From NCBI RefSeq assembly GCF_016863635.1, contig NZ_BOPG01000012.1, forward strand, positions 620,001 to 684,000: a stretch of 64,000 nt of DNA, read 5' to 3'. How positions within the stretch are numbered: the first letter of the stretch is position 1; each line of letters starts with the position of its first letter. Made by a program: the position numbers and the translations under genes. Positions 35,372-45,117 of the stretch are shown here, one piece after another. Below the pieces are notes generated by a model that saw only the letters and a program-made list of their open reading frames with translations, did no database searches and was not told the DNA's origin. The DNA comes from Virgisporangium aurantiacum (GTDB lineage: Bacteria > Actinomycetota > Actinomycetes > Mycobacteriales > Micromonosporaceae).

Positions 35372-38239
35372 TTACGAGTGTGGCGGCAGCGCCGCGATCC
35401 GCCGGCGGACCTCCTCGGCGCCGTCGTGCTTCAGCTCCTCCAGCAGCCGCAGGGAGGCCCGCCACGCGTCGCCGGCCGCGGCGTCGTCGCCCGCCGCGTG
35501 GTGGCACTCGCCGAGGTGACGCAGCGCCTCGGCCTCGTTCAGGCGGTCGTCGATGTCGCGGAACAACGCCAGGGCCCGCCCGTAGCAGGCGATGGCGGTG
35601 GCGTACCGGCCCAGCCGGTGGTTGGCGAAGCCGAGGCTGTCCGACGTGGCGGCCTGGCCGTACCGGTCACCGAGCTTCTCCAGCAGGTCGAGCGCGCGCT
35701 CGCAGTACGACAGCGCCCGCTCGTACGCGCCGAGCTGGGCGTACCGCCAGCCGACGGCGTTGAGCGCCTGCGCCTGCCCGAACCGGTGTCCGGCCGACTC
35801 GAACAGGCGCAGCGCGTGCTCGGCCTCGACGACGGCGTCCTCGTCCTCGCCGAGCTGCTCGTACAGCCACGAGTACGTGAAGTGGACGTGCGCCTCGCCG
35901 ACCTCGTCGCCGAGCACCCGGAACAGCTCGAGCGAGCGGCCCAGGTGCTCCGCCAGCTCGGGGTAGCGGCGGAGCGGGCCGTAGGCGAGGGCCAGCCCGC
36001 GGTGCGACGCCGCCCGGCCCGCGAGGTCACCGGTCGCCTCGGCCGCGGCGATGGCGGCCTGTTGCAGCGCCGCCCAGTCGGTCCAGTAACCGCGCCGGTT
36101 GAAGAAGTCCCACGTCGTCCAGGCCAGCCGCCACACGGCGGTGCGCGCCACCTCGGGCCGGCCCGGGATCGCGAGCAGGACCCGGTACTCCGCCTCGAAC
36201 CAGACCATGGCGTCCTCGGCGGTCGGCACCGGTGGGACGGTGACGCCGGCGCGCGGCGGGTCCAGCGGGATCGGGTCGCGGTTCGGATGGAGCCGCATCG
36301 CGGCGGCGAACGCGGTGTGCAGGTAGTGGTCGAGCAGGCGCTCCACGGCCGCGGCGCGGTCGGCGGCGGCGTCGACGTCGGCGGCCAGTTCGGCGGCGTA
36401 GGCCCGGAGCAGGTCGTGGACGGTGTACCGGCCGGGGGCCTTCTCCGTCAGCAGGTGCGCCCGGGTCAACTCGGTCAGCAGCAGCCGGGTCTCCGCCTCG
36501 TCGACCCCGGCGAGGCTGGCCGCCGCCGGCCCGGCGAACTCCGCCCCGAACGCGAGGCTCACCAGGCGGAACAGGCGGGCGGCCCCGTCGCTGAGGGTGC
36601 GGTACGACCAGGAGAAGACGGTGCGGACGTCCGACCGCACGTCGTCGTCGACGGTGAACGCGCCGAGCCGGTCGCCGCCGACCCGCAGCGTCGCGAGGAT
36701 GGTGGCCACCGGCCGGTCCGGCTCGGTGGCGGCCCGGGCGGCGACGATCACCAGCGCCAGCGGCAGCCGCGCACACCGGGTGACGAGCTCGCGCAGCGCC
36801 GCCTGCTCCCGCGCCACCCGGTCGCCGCCCAGCCGGCGCCGCAGCAGGTCCATCGCCTCGGCGTCGGTGAGCAGGTCGAGCACCAGCGGCCGGGCGTCGT
36901 CGATGGCCACCAGGCCGGTGAGCCGGTGCCGGCTGGTGACGATCACCGCGCAGCTCCGCGTGCCCGGCAGCAGCGCACGGACCTGCTCGGCGTTGCCGGC
37001 GTTGTCGAGCACGATGAGCATCCGCCGGTCGGCGAGCAGCGTCCGGTACAGCGCGGTGCGCGCCTGGAGGTCCTGCGGCACCTCGGCCGGTGGCACGTCG
37101 AGCGCCTCCAGCAGGACGTGGACCGCCTCGGCCGGTGGCACGGCCGGCCCGGTCGGGTCGAACCCGCGCAGGTTCACGTACAGCTGACCGCTCGGGAACC
37201 GCTCCCGGACCCGGTGCGCCCAGTGCACGGCGAGCGTCGTCTTGCCCACCCCGGCCGTGCCGGACAGGACCGCGACCCCGGTCGGCTCCGGGTCGGCGTC
37301 GGGCGTGAGCGTCGCGTCCAGCCAGGCCAGTTCGGCGGTGCGGCCGGCGAAGCCGGGTACGTCACGGGGCAGGGCGGCCGGCCCGACGCGCGCGGGCAGC
37401 GACCCGGCAAGCCCGGCGGGCACCGGATCGGGCCGGTCGAGCCGGGGGTCGCGCCGCAGCACCGCCTGCTGCAGGTCGGCGAGGCCGGAGCCGGGTTCGA
37501 CGCCGAGGTCGCCGCGCAGCGCCGCCCGGGTGCGCCGGTACACGTCCAGCGCGTCGACGTGCCGGCCGGACCGGTACAGCGCGAGCATGAGCTGTTCGAC
37601 GAACCGTTCCCGGTACGGGTACTGCGCGACCAGCGTGGTCAGCTCCCCGACGAGGTCGGCGGCGGCGCCGGCGCGCAGGTCGGCCTCGATGCGACGCTCG
37701 ACGGCGAGCACCCGGCTCTCCTCCAGCCGGGCGGCCTCCAACGCCAGCGCGGGTACGTCGCCGAGATCGGCGAACGGCGGGCCCTGCCACAGGCCGAGCG
37801 CCTCGCGCAGCCGGCTGCCGGCGGTCACCGGATCTCCGGCGGCCAGCGCCCGCTCGCCCTCGGCCGCGAGGGCGAGGAACTCCGTCGCGTCGACGGTGAG
37901 ATCGTCGGTGGTCAGCCGGTACCCGATGCGGCCGTTGCCGCCGAGCAGCGCGCTGCCCAGCACCCGGCGCAGGCCGTGCACGTACGAACGGAGGTTCTCC
38001 GCGGCGGACGGCGGCGGCGACCCGCCCCACAGGGCCTCGGTGAGCTCGCCGACCGGCACCGTCTCGCCGCCCCGGCCGACCAGCACGGCCAGCAGCAGCC
38101 GCTGCTTGCGCGGCCCGACCGGGAGCGGGGTTCCCTCGACGGTAGCCCGAACACGGCCGAGGACCGTGATCCGTACCGGCCGATGATCCGACGCTCCCCA
38201 TCCACCTTCGGCTATGCGGCGAGAGTATCCGACCGGCAC
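35372..38239 (-). CDS. SARP/AfsR-type transcriptional regulator with NB-ARC and TPR domains
   Basis: This 955-residue protein is a probable pathway activator. The OmpR-like winged helix lies at about 22-110, the bacterial transcriptional activator domain at about 117-262, and the NB-ARC ATPase starts near 295 with P-loop GTAGVGKTT (327-335). TPRs fill about 700-940 (repeats around YGPLRRYPELAEHLGRSLEL, AVGWRYAQLGAYERALSYC). Start is the GTG at 38239, the only plausible one before the HTH. It is divergent from the TPR gene at 38359 and is the same architecture as the protein at 40278. No antibiotic cluster is next to it, so the target is unknown. Confidence 0.88.
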   Translation of the reverse strand: MPVGYSRRIAEGGWGASDHRPVRITVLGRVRATVEGTPLPVGPRKQRLLLAVLVGRGGETVPVGELTEALWGGSPPPSAAENLRSYVHGLRRVLGSALLGGNGRIGYRLTTDDLTVDATEFLALAAEGERALAAGDPVTAGSRLREALGLWQGPPFADLGDVPALALEAARLEESRVLAVERRIEADLRAGAAADLVGELTTLVAQYPYRERFVEQLMLALYRSGRHVDALDVYRRTRAALRGDLGVEPGSGLADLQQAVLRRDPRLDRPDPVPAGLAGSLPARVGPAALPRDVPGFAGRTAELAWLDATLTPDADPEPTGVAVLSGTAGVGKTTLAVHWAHRVRERFPSGQLYVNLRGFDPTGPAVPPAEAVHVLLEALDVPPAEVPQDLQARTALYRTLLADRRMLIVLDNAGNAEQVRALLPGTRSCAVIVTSRHRLTGLVAIDDARPLVLDLLTDAEAMDLLRRRLGGDRVAREQAALRELVTRCARLPLALVIVAARAATEPDRPVATILATLRVGGDRLGAFTVDDDVRSDVRTVFSWSYRTLSDGAARLFRLVSLAFGAEFAGPAAASLAGVDEAETRLLLTELTRAHLLTEKAPGRYTVHDLLRAYAAELAADVDAAADRAAAVERLLDHYLHTAFAAAMRLHPNRDPIPLDPPRAGVTVPPVPTAEDAMVWFEAEYRVLLAIPGRPEVARTAVWRLAWTTWDFFNRRGYWTDWAALQQAAIAAAEATGDLAGRAASHRGLALAYGPLRRYPELAEHLGRSLELFRVLGDEVGEAHVHFTYSWLYEQLGEDEDAVVEAEHALRLFESAGHRFGQAQALNAVGWRYAQLGAYERALSYCERALDLLEKLGDRYGQAATSDSLGFANHRLGRYATAIACYGRALALFRDIDDRLNEAEALRHLGECHHAAGDDAAAGDAWRASLRLLEELKHDGAEEVRRRIAALPPHS

Positions 38240-38358
38240 GACCCGTCCCGACGGTGACGGATGTCCGACCCGCCGGTCCGCGCCGGGTTCACCGGCGTTT
38301 CAGCGGGATTTCCGTGTCCGTCGGCACGCTGGCCGTCGACGGACGATGCGGAGGACCG

Positions 38359-40293
38359 ATGCTTCAGGCTCTGACGGCGGTGCCGGTCCACGACCCGGCC
38401 GCGATGCTCGCGGCGGGCGCGCGGGCGCTCGACGAGGACGGCGACCTGACGGCCGCACGCCGGTTCTTCGACGCGGCCTACACCACCGCCGAACGCGACG
38501 ACCGGCCCGACGCGATGGCGGAGGCGGCGCTCGGCCTCGCCGGCCTGTGGGTGCACGAGCAGCGCACCGGGGTGGCGTCGGCGCTGGTGGAGAGCCGCCT
38601 GCGGTGGGCGCTCGCCCGGGTCGGGTTCGACTCGCCGCTCGCCGGCCGGATCCGCGTCCGGCTCGCCGGCGAGGCGGACTACCGGGCCGGCACCAGCGCC
38701 GGCATCCTGGCCGCCCTCGCCGCGGCCCGGTCCGGCGACGACCCGGTCGCGACCGCCGACGCGCTGAACCTCGCCCACCACTGCCTGCTCGGGCCGGAGC
38801 ACGCCGCCGCCCGGCACGCGCTGGCCGTCGACCTGATCGGCACGAGCGCCCGGACCGGCCGCCGCCGCGACCTCCTGATGGGGCTCCTCTGGCAGACGGT
38901 GAACCGGTTCCTCGACGGCGACCGGCACGCCGAGCGGCGGCTGGCCGAACTCCGCGCGCTGCTGGCCAATGACGATCACCTGGCCATCGGGTTCGTGGTC
39001 GCGGCGATGGACGTGATGCTGCTGCTCCGCGCCGGCCGGTTCGACGACGCCGAGGCCGCCGCCACCGCGTGCGCCCGGCGCGGCCACGAGGCCGGCGACG
39101 TCGACGCGACCGGCTGGTTCGGCGCGCAGCTCGTCGCGATCCGGTGGTACCAGGGCCGGCTCGGTGACCTGCGGCCGATGCTCGACGACCTGGTCCACTC
39201 GTCGACGCTGAGCGCGGTCGACAACGCCTGCTTCGCGGCGCAGGCGGTCGCCGCCGCGCTGACCGGCGACCCGGCCGCCGGGTCCGACGCGCTGGCCCGC
39301 CTCCGCGGCCGCGACCTGGCCGACCTGCCGCGGTCGAGCAGCTGGCTGGGCACGATGGTCGGCGCGGCGGAGGCCGCCTACCTGCTCGGTGACGCCGACA
39401 CCGCCGCGACGGTGTACGACCTGCTGGCGCCGTTCGCCGACCGGCCCGCGGTGACCGGCCTCGGCGTCGCCTGCTACGGATCGGTGCACCACGCGCTGGG
39501 AACCGCGGCACTCACCACGGCAGGGCTCACCACGGGTGCCGCCGACCGCGCGGTGACCCACTTCGCCGCCGCGGTCGCCGCGAACCGCGCGCTGGGCCAC
39601 CGCCCCGCCACGGTCCACTCCCGCTGGCGCCACGCCACGGCGCTCACCCTGCGCGGCGGCCCGGACGACTACGCCCTCGCCCGGCGGGAACGGGAGACGG
39701 CGGCCGCCGCGGCCGCCGCGCTCGGCATGGCGCCGACGACCGGGGACGCCGAGACGGCGGCCGTCGAACCGCTGCGGCTCAGCCGCCAGGAGAAGCGGTG
39801 GCGGATCGACTGGGGACGGCGGAGCGTCGTCGTCGACGCCCGCGTCGGCATGCTCCACCTGGCGGTGCTGCTCGCCAACCCGAACACCGACGTCGCGGCC
39901 GTCGACCTGGCCGCCGGCGTCTCCGGGCTGGCGTCCGCCGCCGGTGCGGGCATGTCCGACCAACCGGTGCTCGACGACGCGGCCCGGCGGCAGTACCAGC
40001 GCCGCATCGCCCACCTCCGCGCCGACATCGACGCGTCGACGGCCCGCGGCGAGCACCGCCGGGCCGACCGGGCCCGGGACGAGCACGACCGGCTCGCGAC
40101 GGCGCTCACCGGTGCGCTGGGCGTCGACGGGCGCAGTCGCCGGTTCACCGACAACGCCGAGCGGGCCCGGGTCGCCGTGGGCAAGGCGATCCGGCGGGCG
40201 ATCGACCGCGTGGCCGAGGTCGACCACCCGATCGCGCAGCACCTGCGCAACACCGTCCACACCGGACTGCGCTGCAGTTACCGGCCGGAGTAG
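38359..40293 (+). CDS. TPR-rich protein with a C-terminal winged-helix-like domain
   Basis: The ATG at 38359 with GGAGGA just upstream gives 644 residues. About 15-460 is a helical, TPR-like solenoid (ALDEDGDLTAARRFFDAAY, LLLRAGRFDDAEAAATACA). Residues about 475-640 match the C-terminal part of large actinobacterial AAA/TPR regulators: SRQEKRWRIDWGRRSVVV, VGMLHLAVLLANPNTDV and HLRNTVHTGLRCSYRP. The ATPase part usually found in front is absent. It lies between two SARP genes on the opposite strand and overlaps the end of the second by 16 bp. A role as partner of one of the SARPs is inferred. Confidence 0.7.
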   Translation: MLQALTAVPVHDPAAMLAAGARALDEDGDLTAARRFFDAAYTTAERDDRPDAMAEAALGLAGLWVHEQRTGVASALVESRLRWALARVGFDSPLAGRIRVRLAGEADYRAGTSAGILAALAAARSGDDPVATADALNLAHHCLLGPEHAAARHALAVDLIGTSARTGRRRDLLMGLLWQTVNRFLDGDRHAERRLAELRALLANDDHLAIGFVVAAMDVMLLLRAGRFDDAEAAATACARRGHEAGDVDATGWFGAQLVAIRWYQGRLGDLRPMLDDLVHSSTLSAVDNACFAAQAVAAALTGDPAAGSDALARLRGRDLADLPRSSSWLGTMVGAAEAAYLLGDADTAATVYDLLAPFADRPAVTGLGVACYGSVHHALGTAALTTAGLTTGAADRAVTHFAAAVAANRALGHRPATVHSRWRHATALTLRGGPDDYALARRERETAAAAAAALGMAPTTGDAETAAVEPLRLSRQEKRWRIDWGRRSVVVDARVGMLHLAVLLANPNTDVAAVDLAAGVSGLASAAGAGMSDQPVLDDAARRQYQRRIAHLRADIDASTARGEHRRADRARDEHDRLATALTGALGVDGRSRRFTDNAERARVAVGKAIRRAIDRVAEVDHPIAQHLRNTVHTGLRCSYRPE

Positions 40294-43106
40294 GCACCGA
40301 GCAGGGCGCGGGCCCGCTCGGCGCCCGGGTGCTTCAGCGTTTCGAACAGCGACGCGGCGGCCCGCCACGCCTCGACGGCCGCGTCGTGCCCGCCCGTGGC
40401 GGAGTACGCGTCGCCGAGCCGCAGCAGCGACTCCGCCTCGCACGTGCGGTCACCGGCCACCCGGTTGAGCGCGATCGCCCGCTCGAAGTACGCGATCGCC
40501 GGGGTCCAGTCCCCCAGGCCGGCGTGCGCGGCGCCGAGCGTGTCGAGCGCGCCGGCGAGCCAGTTCGCGTCCTCGCCGGCGATGGCGACCGCCTCCTCGG
40601 TGTACCGGATCGCGGTCCGGTGGTCGCCCAGCCGCACGTGGCACCAGCCGAGGACGTTGAGCAGCCGCGAGCGCACCCCGGCCGCGGAACCGGACCCCGC
40701 CGGGCCCGTCGGCGGCACGAGGTCGTACACCGATGCGGCCAGGTCGTACGCGGACCCGGCCGCCCGCAACGCGTCGTCGAGCCGGTCCTGCCGGTCGTAC
40801 AGCAGCGTCTGCCGGACCCGGACGTCGATCAGGTTGTCGACGTCGCCGAGCTCCTCGAACAGCGCGGCGGCCCGGTCGAGGTGCGGCCCGGCGGCGGGGA
40901 ACCGGCCGGACAGCACGAGCCCGAACCCGAGCCCGCTGTGCGCGTGCGCCGCACCCACCCGGTCACCGGTCCGGCGGGCGGCCCGCAGCGCGGTCTCGTG
41001 CGTCCACTCCTGGTCGGCCCAGTACCCGGACCGCACCAGGTACCCGCTGACCGCCCGCGCCAGTCGCCACGCGTGCCCGTCGAAGCCCCGCTCGTGGGCC
41101 CGGCGCAGCACGCCGAGCACGGCGATCCGCTCGGCCGCGAACCACGCCAGCGCGGCCTCGGCGGTCTCGAACCGGCACACGGTGACGCCGTCGGCCGGCA
41201 CCGGCACGTCGATCGCCGGCACGAACGGCTCCAACCGCCGCGCGGCCGCGCACGCGGTGGCCAGGTAGTGGTCGAACAGGCGCCGCTCGGCCGCGGCCCG
41301 GTCGGCGGCCGGGTCGAGGCGCAGCGACAGCTCGGCCGCGTACGCCCGCAGCAGGGCGTGGACGCTGTACCGGCCCACGGCCCGCTCGTCGACGAGGTTC
41401 GCGCCGGTCAGCTCCGCGAGCGGCCCGGCGACCCCGTCCACCGGCCGGCCGGCGAGGCTCGCGGCCACGGTCACCCCGAAGTCCGTCTCCGGGTGCAGCG
41501 CGATCCACCGCAGCAGCCGCGCGGCCTCCCCGCCGAGGGCGCGGACCGACCAGCACAGGACCGCGCGGACGTCGGTGCCGTCGTCGCCGCCGCTCAGCGC
41601 GTCCAGTGCCCGGGTCTCCTCCCGGAGCTCGGCCGCGAACGCCGCGAGCGGGAAGCCCGGCCGCACCGCGGCCCGGGCCGCCGCGACCACCAGCGCCAGC
41701 GGCAGCCCCGCGCACCGGCGCACCATCTCGTCGACGGCGTCCGGTTCGGCGGCCAGCCGCGCGGCGCCGAGACGGTCGGCGAGCAGCCGCTGGGCGTCCG
41801 ACCGGTTCAGCACGTCGAGGCGGACCGGACGCGCGCCGGCGCCGGCCACCAGCGCGGTCAGCTCGACGCGGCTGGTCACCAGCACGAACGCCGACCGCGA
41901 CCCGGGCAGCAGCGGACGGACCTGCGCGGAGTCGCCGGCGTTGTCGAGCACCACGAGCACCCGGCGCCCGGCCAGCAGGCTGCGGTACAGGGCGGTCTGC
42001 GCGGCGGCGCCGGCCGGGATGCGGGTGGTCGGCACCCCGAGCGTCTCCAGCAGTTCCCGGGTCACCTCGGCCGGGTCGCGCGCCGGGCCGTCCGGGTCGA
42101 ACCCGCGCAGGTCGACGAAGATCTGACCGTCGGGGAAGCGGCCGGCGACCCGGTGCGCCCAGTGCACGGCGAGCGTCGTCTTGCCGACGCCGGCGGTACC
42201 GACGACGGCGGCGAGCCCGGCCGCCTCACCCATGACCCCGTCGAGCTGCGCCAGCTCCGCCGCCCGCCCGGTGAACGACCCGACGGCGAACGGCAGCTGG
42301 GCGGGTGGAATCCACGGCCCGCCGCCGTTCCGCGGCGCCGCCGACGCGTCGAGGGCCGGGTCGCGGCGCAGGATCGCCGCCGCGCGGTCCCGCACCTCCG
42401 GACCGGGATCGAGCCCCAGCTCGCCGACCATCGCCCGGCGCAGCCGCTGGAACACCTCCAGCGCCTCGGCCTGCCGCCCGCCCCGGTACAGGGCCAGCAT
42501 CAGCTGACCGTGCAGCCGCTCCCGCAACGGGTACCGGGCGGCGAGCCGCTCCAGGTCGGCGATGACCGTGGCCGGCTCGCCGAGGGCCAGCCGCGCCTCG
42601 GCGAGGGCCTCGTTCGCGTCGAGCCGCAGCTCCGCCAGCCGGCCGGCCTGCGCCGCCAGCCACCCGTCGGCGGCGACGTCGAGCAGCGGGTCGCCGCGCC
42701 ACAGGTCCAGCGCCGCCGCCGCGTGCCGGGCCGCCTCCGCCGGTTCCGTCGCCGCCCGCGCGGTGCGCACGTGCCGCTCGGCCCGCACGACGTCGACCCG
42801 GTCGGCCGGCAGGTCGAGCACGTACCCCGACGGGCGGGAGGCGATCGCGTCGGGGCTCCCGACCGCGCGTCGCAGATACGACACATGGTGCTGCAGCGCG
42901 TTGGCCGCGCTCGCCGGCGGGTCACCGTTCCACACGACGTCGATGAGCCGGTCGGTGCTGACGACCTCGCCCGGATGCAGCGCCAGCACGGCCAGCACCG
43001 CCTTGCGGCGCAGCCCCGACACCGGCCGCGACACGTCGCCCGCCCGGACCCCGACCGGACCGAGCAGGTCGACGTACAGGCCATCACCCGCGCGGATCAC
43101 GGTCAC
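40278..43106 (-). CDS. Second SARP/AfsR-type regulator with NB-ARC and TPR domains
   Basis: This 942-residue protein has the same plan as the one at 35372: winged helix (about 10-100), activator domain (about 105-248), NB-ARC with P-loop GTAGVGKTT (303-311) and C-terminal TPRs (about 690-935). The two share blocks such as TLAVHWAHRV and RGFDP. They are paralogues, but clearly diverged. The start is GTG 43106. It is convergent with the TPR gene and overlaps it by 16 bp. Confidence 0.88.
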   Translation of the reverse strand: MTVIRAGDGLYVDLLGPVGVRAGDVSRPVSGLRRKAVLAVLALHPGEVVSTDRLIDVVWNGDPPASAANALQHHVSYLRRAVGSPDAIASRPSGYVLDLPADRVDVVRAERHVRTARAATEPAEAARHAAAALDLWRGDPLLDVAADGWLAAQAGRLAELRLDANEALAEARLALGEPATVIADLERLAARYPLRERLHGQLMLALYRGGRQAEALEVFQRLRRAMVGELGLDPGPEVRDRAAAILRRDPALDASAAPRNGGGPWIPPAQLPFAVGSFTGRAAELAQLDGVMGEAAGLAAVVGTAGVGKTTLAVHWAHRVAGRFPDGQIFVDLRGFDPDGPARDPAEVTRELLETLGVPTTRIPAGAAAQTALYRSLLAGRRVLVVLDNAGDSAQVRPLLPGSRSAFVLVTSRVELTALVAGAGARPVRLDVLNRSDAQRLLADRLGAARLAAEPDAVDEMVRRCAGLPLALVVAAARAAVRPGFPLAAFAAELREETRALDALSGGDDGTDVRAVLCWSVRALGGEAARLLRWIALHPETDFGVTVAASLAGRPVDGVAGPLAELTGANLVDERAVGRYSVHALLRAYAAELSLRLDPAADRAAAERRLFDHYLATACAAARRLEPFVPAIDVPVPADGVTVCRFETAEAALAWFAAERIAVLGVLRRAHERGFDGHAWRLARAVSGYLVRSGYWADQEWTHETALRAARRTGDRVGAAHAHSGLGFGLVLSGRFPAAGPHLDRAAALFEELGDVDNLIDVRVRQTLLYDRQDRLDDALRAAGSAYDLAASVYDLVPPTGPAGSGSAAGVRSRLLNVLGWCHVRLGDHRTAIRYTEEAVAIAGEDANWLAGALDTLGAAHAGLGDWTPAIAYFERAIALNRVAGDRTCEAESLLRLGDAYSATGGHDAAVEAWRAAASLFETLKHPGAERARALLGAYSGR

Positions 43107-43150
43107 CCACCCTAGCCGCCGCGCCGGAGGGCGGCTGTCGGCTGTTTATC

Positions 43151-44158
43151 TCACCGGCGCACCGCGTCCGCTATCTCCGTGACCGTGCGGGCGAGCCGCC
43201 GCCGCGCCGCGAGGCCCGGCAGCGCGCGCAGATCCGGCACCGCCGCGGTGAGCCCGTCGACCCACGCGACCTCCGGCCGGAGGTGCAGCCACCGGATCGC
43301 GAGCAGCGGACGCGCCGCCTCGCGCAGGGCGACGATGTCACGCTCCGCCCGGCCGCTCCCATCGCCGCTCTCCTCGCGCAGCGCGGCGCCGATGCTGCGC
43401 AGCGCGGTCGCGGCGCGCTTGCGCACGAGCGCCCCGGTGCGGATCGGAGCGAGGAACACCGCGGGCAGAATCGCGGCGGCGCCACCGAGCAGCCCGGCCA
43501 GAATCCGGCCGCCGAGCACCGCGGCGTCCGCGCGTCCGTCCAGGCCATACAGCAGGGCAAGAATCGAGGTGACGCACACAGCCCACCCCGTGTACGTCGC
43601 CTTCCTCAGGTACAGGCCCGCGGCCAGCAGCACCAGGATCAGCCCCACCGTCGGCGCGCCACGTCCGGCCACCACCGCGGCCAACGGGGTGCCGACGAGC
43701 GTGCCGAGCACTCCCCCGAGCGTCCGCTGAACCCCCCGGAAGACGGCCTCGCCGCGCGAAACGGTGCCGGCGCCGACGACGAACGCCGCGACGACCGCCC
43801 AGGACCGGTGGTCGGGAAACAGCGCCCGGCCGAGAACGAGCGCGATCCCCACCGACAACGCCGCCCGAACCCCCCGCCAGACGTGCACCCTCGTGTTCGG
43901 CGCCGCCGCTTCATCAACTTCACGCCGCCGTCCGGTCATGGACGCCAAGCCGTACGCCCCCACCACGACGACCACCGCCCAGCCGACGGCGGCACCGGGC
44001 CGGCCGACCGGCACCGGCACGACGACCAGCGCCAGGAACGCGAACATCACCGTCCGCGCCGTCGACGCGGTCCGCCGACCCGCACCGGCGCGCGCGGCCG
44101 TGCCGACGAACACCGCGACCACGAACAGCGCGTCCACGACCAAAGAAATACTTCGCAC
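43151..44158 (-). CDS. FUSC-family aromatic-acid-exporter-like membrane protein
   Basis: The 335-residue product starts at GTG 44158. Eight or so hydrophobic segments are seen in the first 235 residues, for example MRSISLVVDALFVVAVFVGTA, ALSVGIALVLGRALF and PTVGLILVLLAAGLYL, then a cytoplasmic helical tail. VWRGVRAALSVGIALVLGRAL and FRGVQRTLGGVLGTLVGTPL are typical of FUSC/YccS-type transporters. It is divergent from a MarR regulator 50 bp away, the usual pairing for a repressor controlling an efflux gene. The substrate is unknown. Confidence 0.82.
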   Translation of the reverse strand: MRSISLVVDALFVVAVFVGTAARAGAGRRTASTARTVMFAFLALVVVPVPVGRPGAAVGWAVVVVVGAYGLASMTGRRREVDEAAAPNTRVHVWRGVRAALSVGIALVLGRALFPDHRSWAVVAAFVVGAGTVSRGEAVFRGVQRTLGGVLGTLVGTPLAAVVAGRGAPTVGLILVLLAAGLYLRKATYTGWAVCVTSILALLYGLDGRADAAVLGGRILAGLLGGAAAILPAVFLAPIRTGALVRKRAATALRSIGAALREESGDGSGRAERDIVALREAARPLLAIRWLHLRPEVAWVDGLTAAVPDLRALPGLAARRRLARTVTEIADAVRR

Positions 44159-44168
44159 CTACGTAGTG
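44149..44168. promoter_or_regulatory. Candidate MarR operator at the FUSC start
   Basis: TACTTCG at 44149-44155 adjoins the palindrome CTACGTAG (44159-44166) in the 50-bp divergent gap, covering the FUSC start codon. A related TACTTCGTAG occurs at 44640-44649, at the far end of the marR gene. Palindromic sites of this kind suit a dimeric MarR protein. Confidence 0.35.
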
Positions 44169-44208
44169 TCTGCCCGCCGATCCGGCGTTCGCAAGGCACA
44201 ATCTGCAG

Positions 44209-44649
44209 GTGCCCGAACCCGACGAACTCGCGGCCGCCCGTGCGGTGCGCCGCGCCACCCTCCGGCTGTCCCGCCGCCTGCACGCCGAGCGCGACGAGCA
44301 CGCCCTGAGCCTCACGAAGATCAGCGTGCTGGGCCACCTCACCCGGCGCGGCCCGCTGACGGCCGGCGCCCTGGCCGCCGCCGACCGACTGAAACCACAG
44401 TCGCTCACCCGCGTGCTGGCCGAGTTGGAGGAGGCCGGCCTGATCGCCCGGACGCCGGACGTCGACGACCGCCGGCAGCGCCGGTTCCGCCTCACCGGTG
44501 CCGGCCGCCGGGCCGCGGAGGCGGACATGCGCGCCCGCGACGAATGGCTGGCCGCGGCGATGTCCCGCACCCTGACCCCCACGGAACGCGACCTCCTCCT
44601 GCTCGCGGCCACGCTGATCGACAAACTAGCCGACGACAGTACTTCGTAG
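44209..44649 (+). CDS. MarR family transcriptional regulator
   Basis: The 146-residue product starts at GTG 44209. The winged helix is visible as LSLTKISVLGHL, PLTAGALAAADRLKPQSLTRVLAELEEAGLIAR, then the wing DVDDRRQRRFRLT. It is divergent from the FUSC exporter gene and probably represses it in the absence of a phenolic or other ligand. Its 3' end overlaps the next, opposite gene by 24 bp. Confidence 0.9.
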   Translation: MPEPDELAAARAVRRATLRLSRRLHAERDEHALSLTKISVLGHLTRRGPLTAGALAAADRLKPQSLTRVLAELEEAGLIARTPDVDDRRQRRFRLTGAGRRAAEADMRARDEWLAAAMSRTLTPTERDLLLLAATLIDKLADDSTS

Positions 44650-45024
44650 CTCCGTACCATTAACCGACCGCCCGAACACCGGAATGAGCGCCGCGGCGAC
44701 GGCCAGGTGCATCGCCGCGAGCACGGCCCGCGTCCCACCCGACGCCCCGACGGTGAGCACGGGCAGCAACGACACGACGAGCACCAGCCCGGCCGACCCG
44801 GCCCAGATCGCGGCCGAACGCCGGGCCACCCGGTCGAGCCCGGCGCGAACACCCCACCCGGCCATCGACACGGCGAACGCCACCCCGGCGGCGAGCGGCA
44901 GCCCGATCCGGTCCGGTCCGCGGCCCTGGTCGACCACCAGGTCGACGTCGAGGAGCCGGGCCAGCACCCACAACACGACGGCCGCCCCGACGGCGGCGGC
45001 GACAGCGAGAATCCTGTTTCTCAT
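44626..45024 (-). CDS. Four-helix small membrane protein (DUF6069-like)
   Basis: ATG 45024 (MRNRILAVAAAVG) gives 132 residues. Four hydrophobic segments are seen: ILAVAAAVGAAVVLWVLARLL, IGLPLAAGVAFAVSMAGWGV, AIWAGSAGLVLVVSLLPVL and AVLAAMHLAVAAALIPVF. The family name is from memory. A role is not known. It is convergent with marR and overlaps its end. Confidence 0.7.
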   Translation of the reverse strand: MRNRILAVAAAVGAAVVLWVLARLLDVDLVVDQGRGPDRIGLPLAAGVAFAVSMAGWGVRAGLDRVARRSAAIWAGSAGLVLVVSLLPVLTVGASGGTRAVLAAMHLAVAAALIPVFGRSVNGTELRSTVVG

Positions 45025-45117
45025 GCCCCGGAACGCTAGGGACCGACCACCGGCCGAACCACCGACCAAGGTCTGAACCTCGCAGCCGCGTCAGCAGGTG
45101 GGCCTACGCTCGACGTC

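Noticed and set aside
29602..35763. 2053-residue plus-strand open frame
   Set aside because: Antisense to the kinase-GGDEF and Gfo/Idh genes; composition is Gln/Arg/Gly/Val-rich with no motif.
35378..38257. 959-residue plus-strand open frame
   Set aside because: Exact antisense of the SARP gene and lacks any domain signature.
39798..43115. 1105-residue plus-strand open frame
   Set aside because: Overlaps the TPR gene in another frame and is antisense to the second SARP gene.
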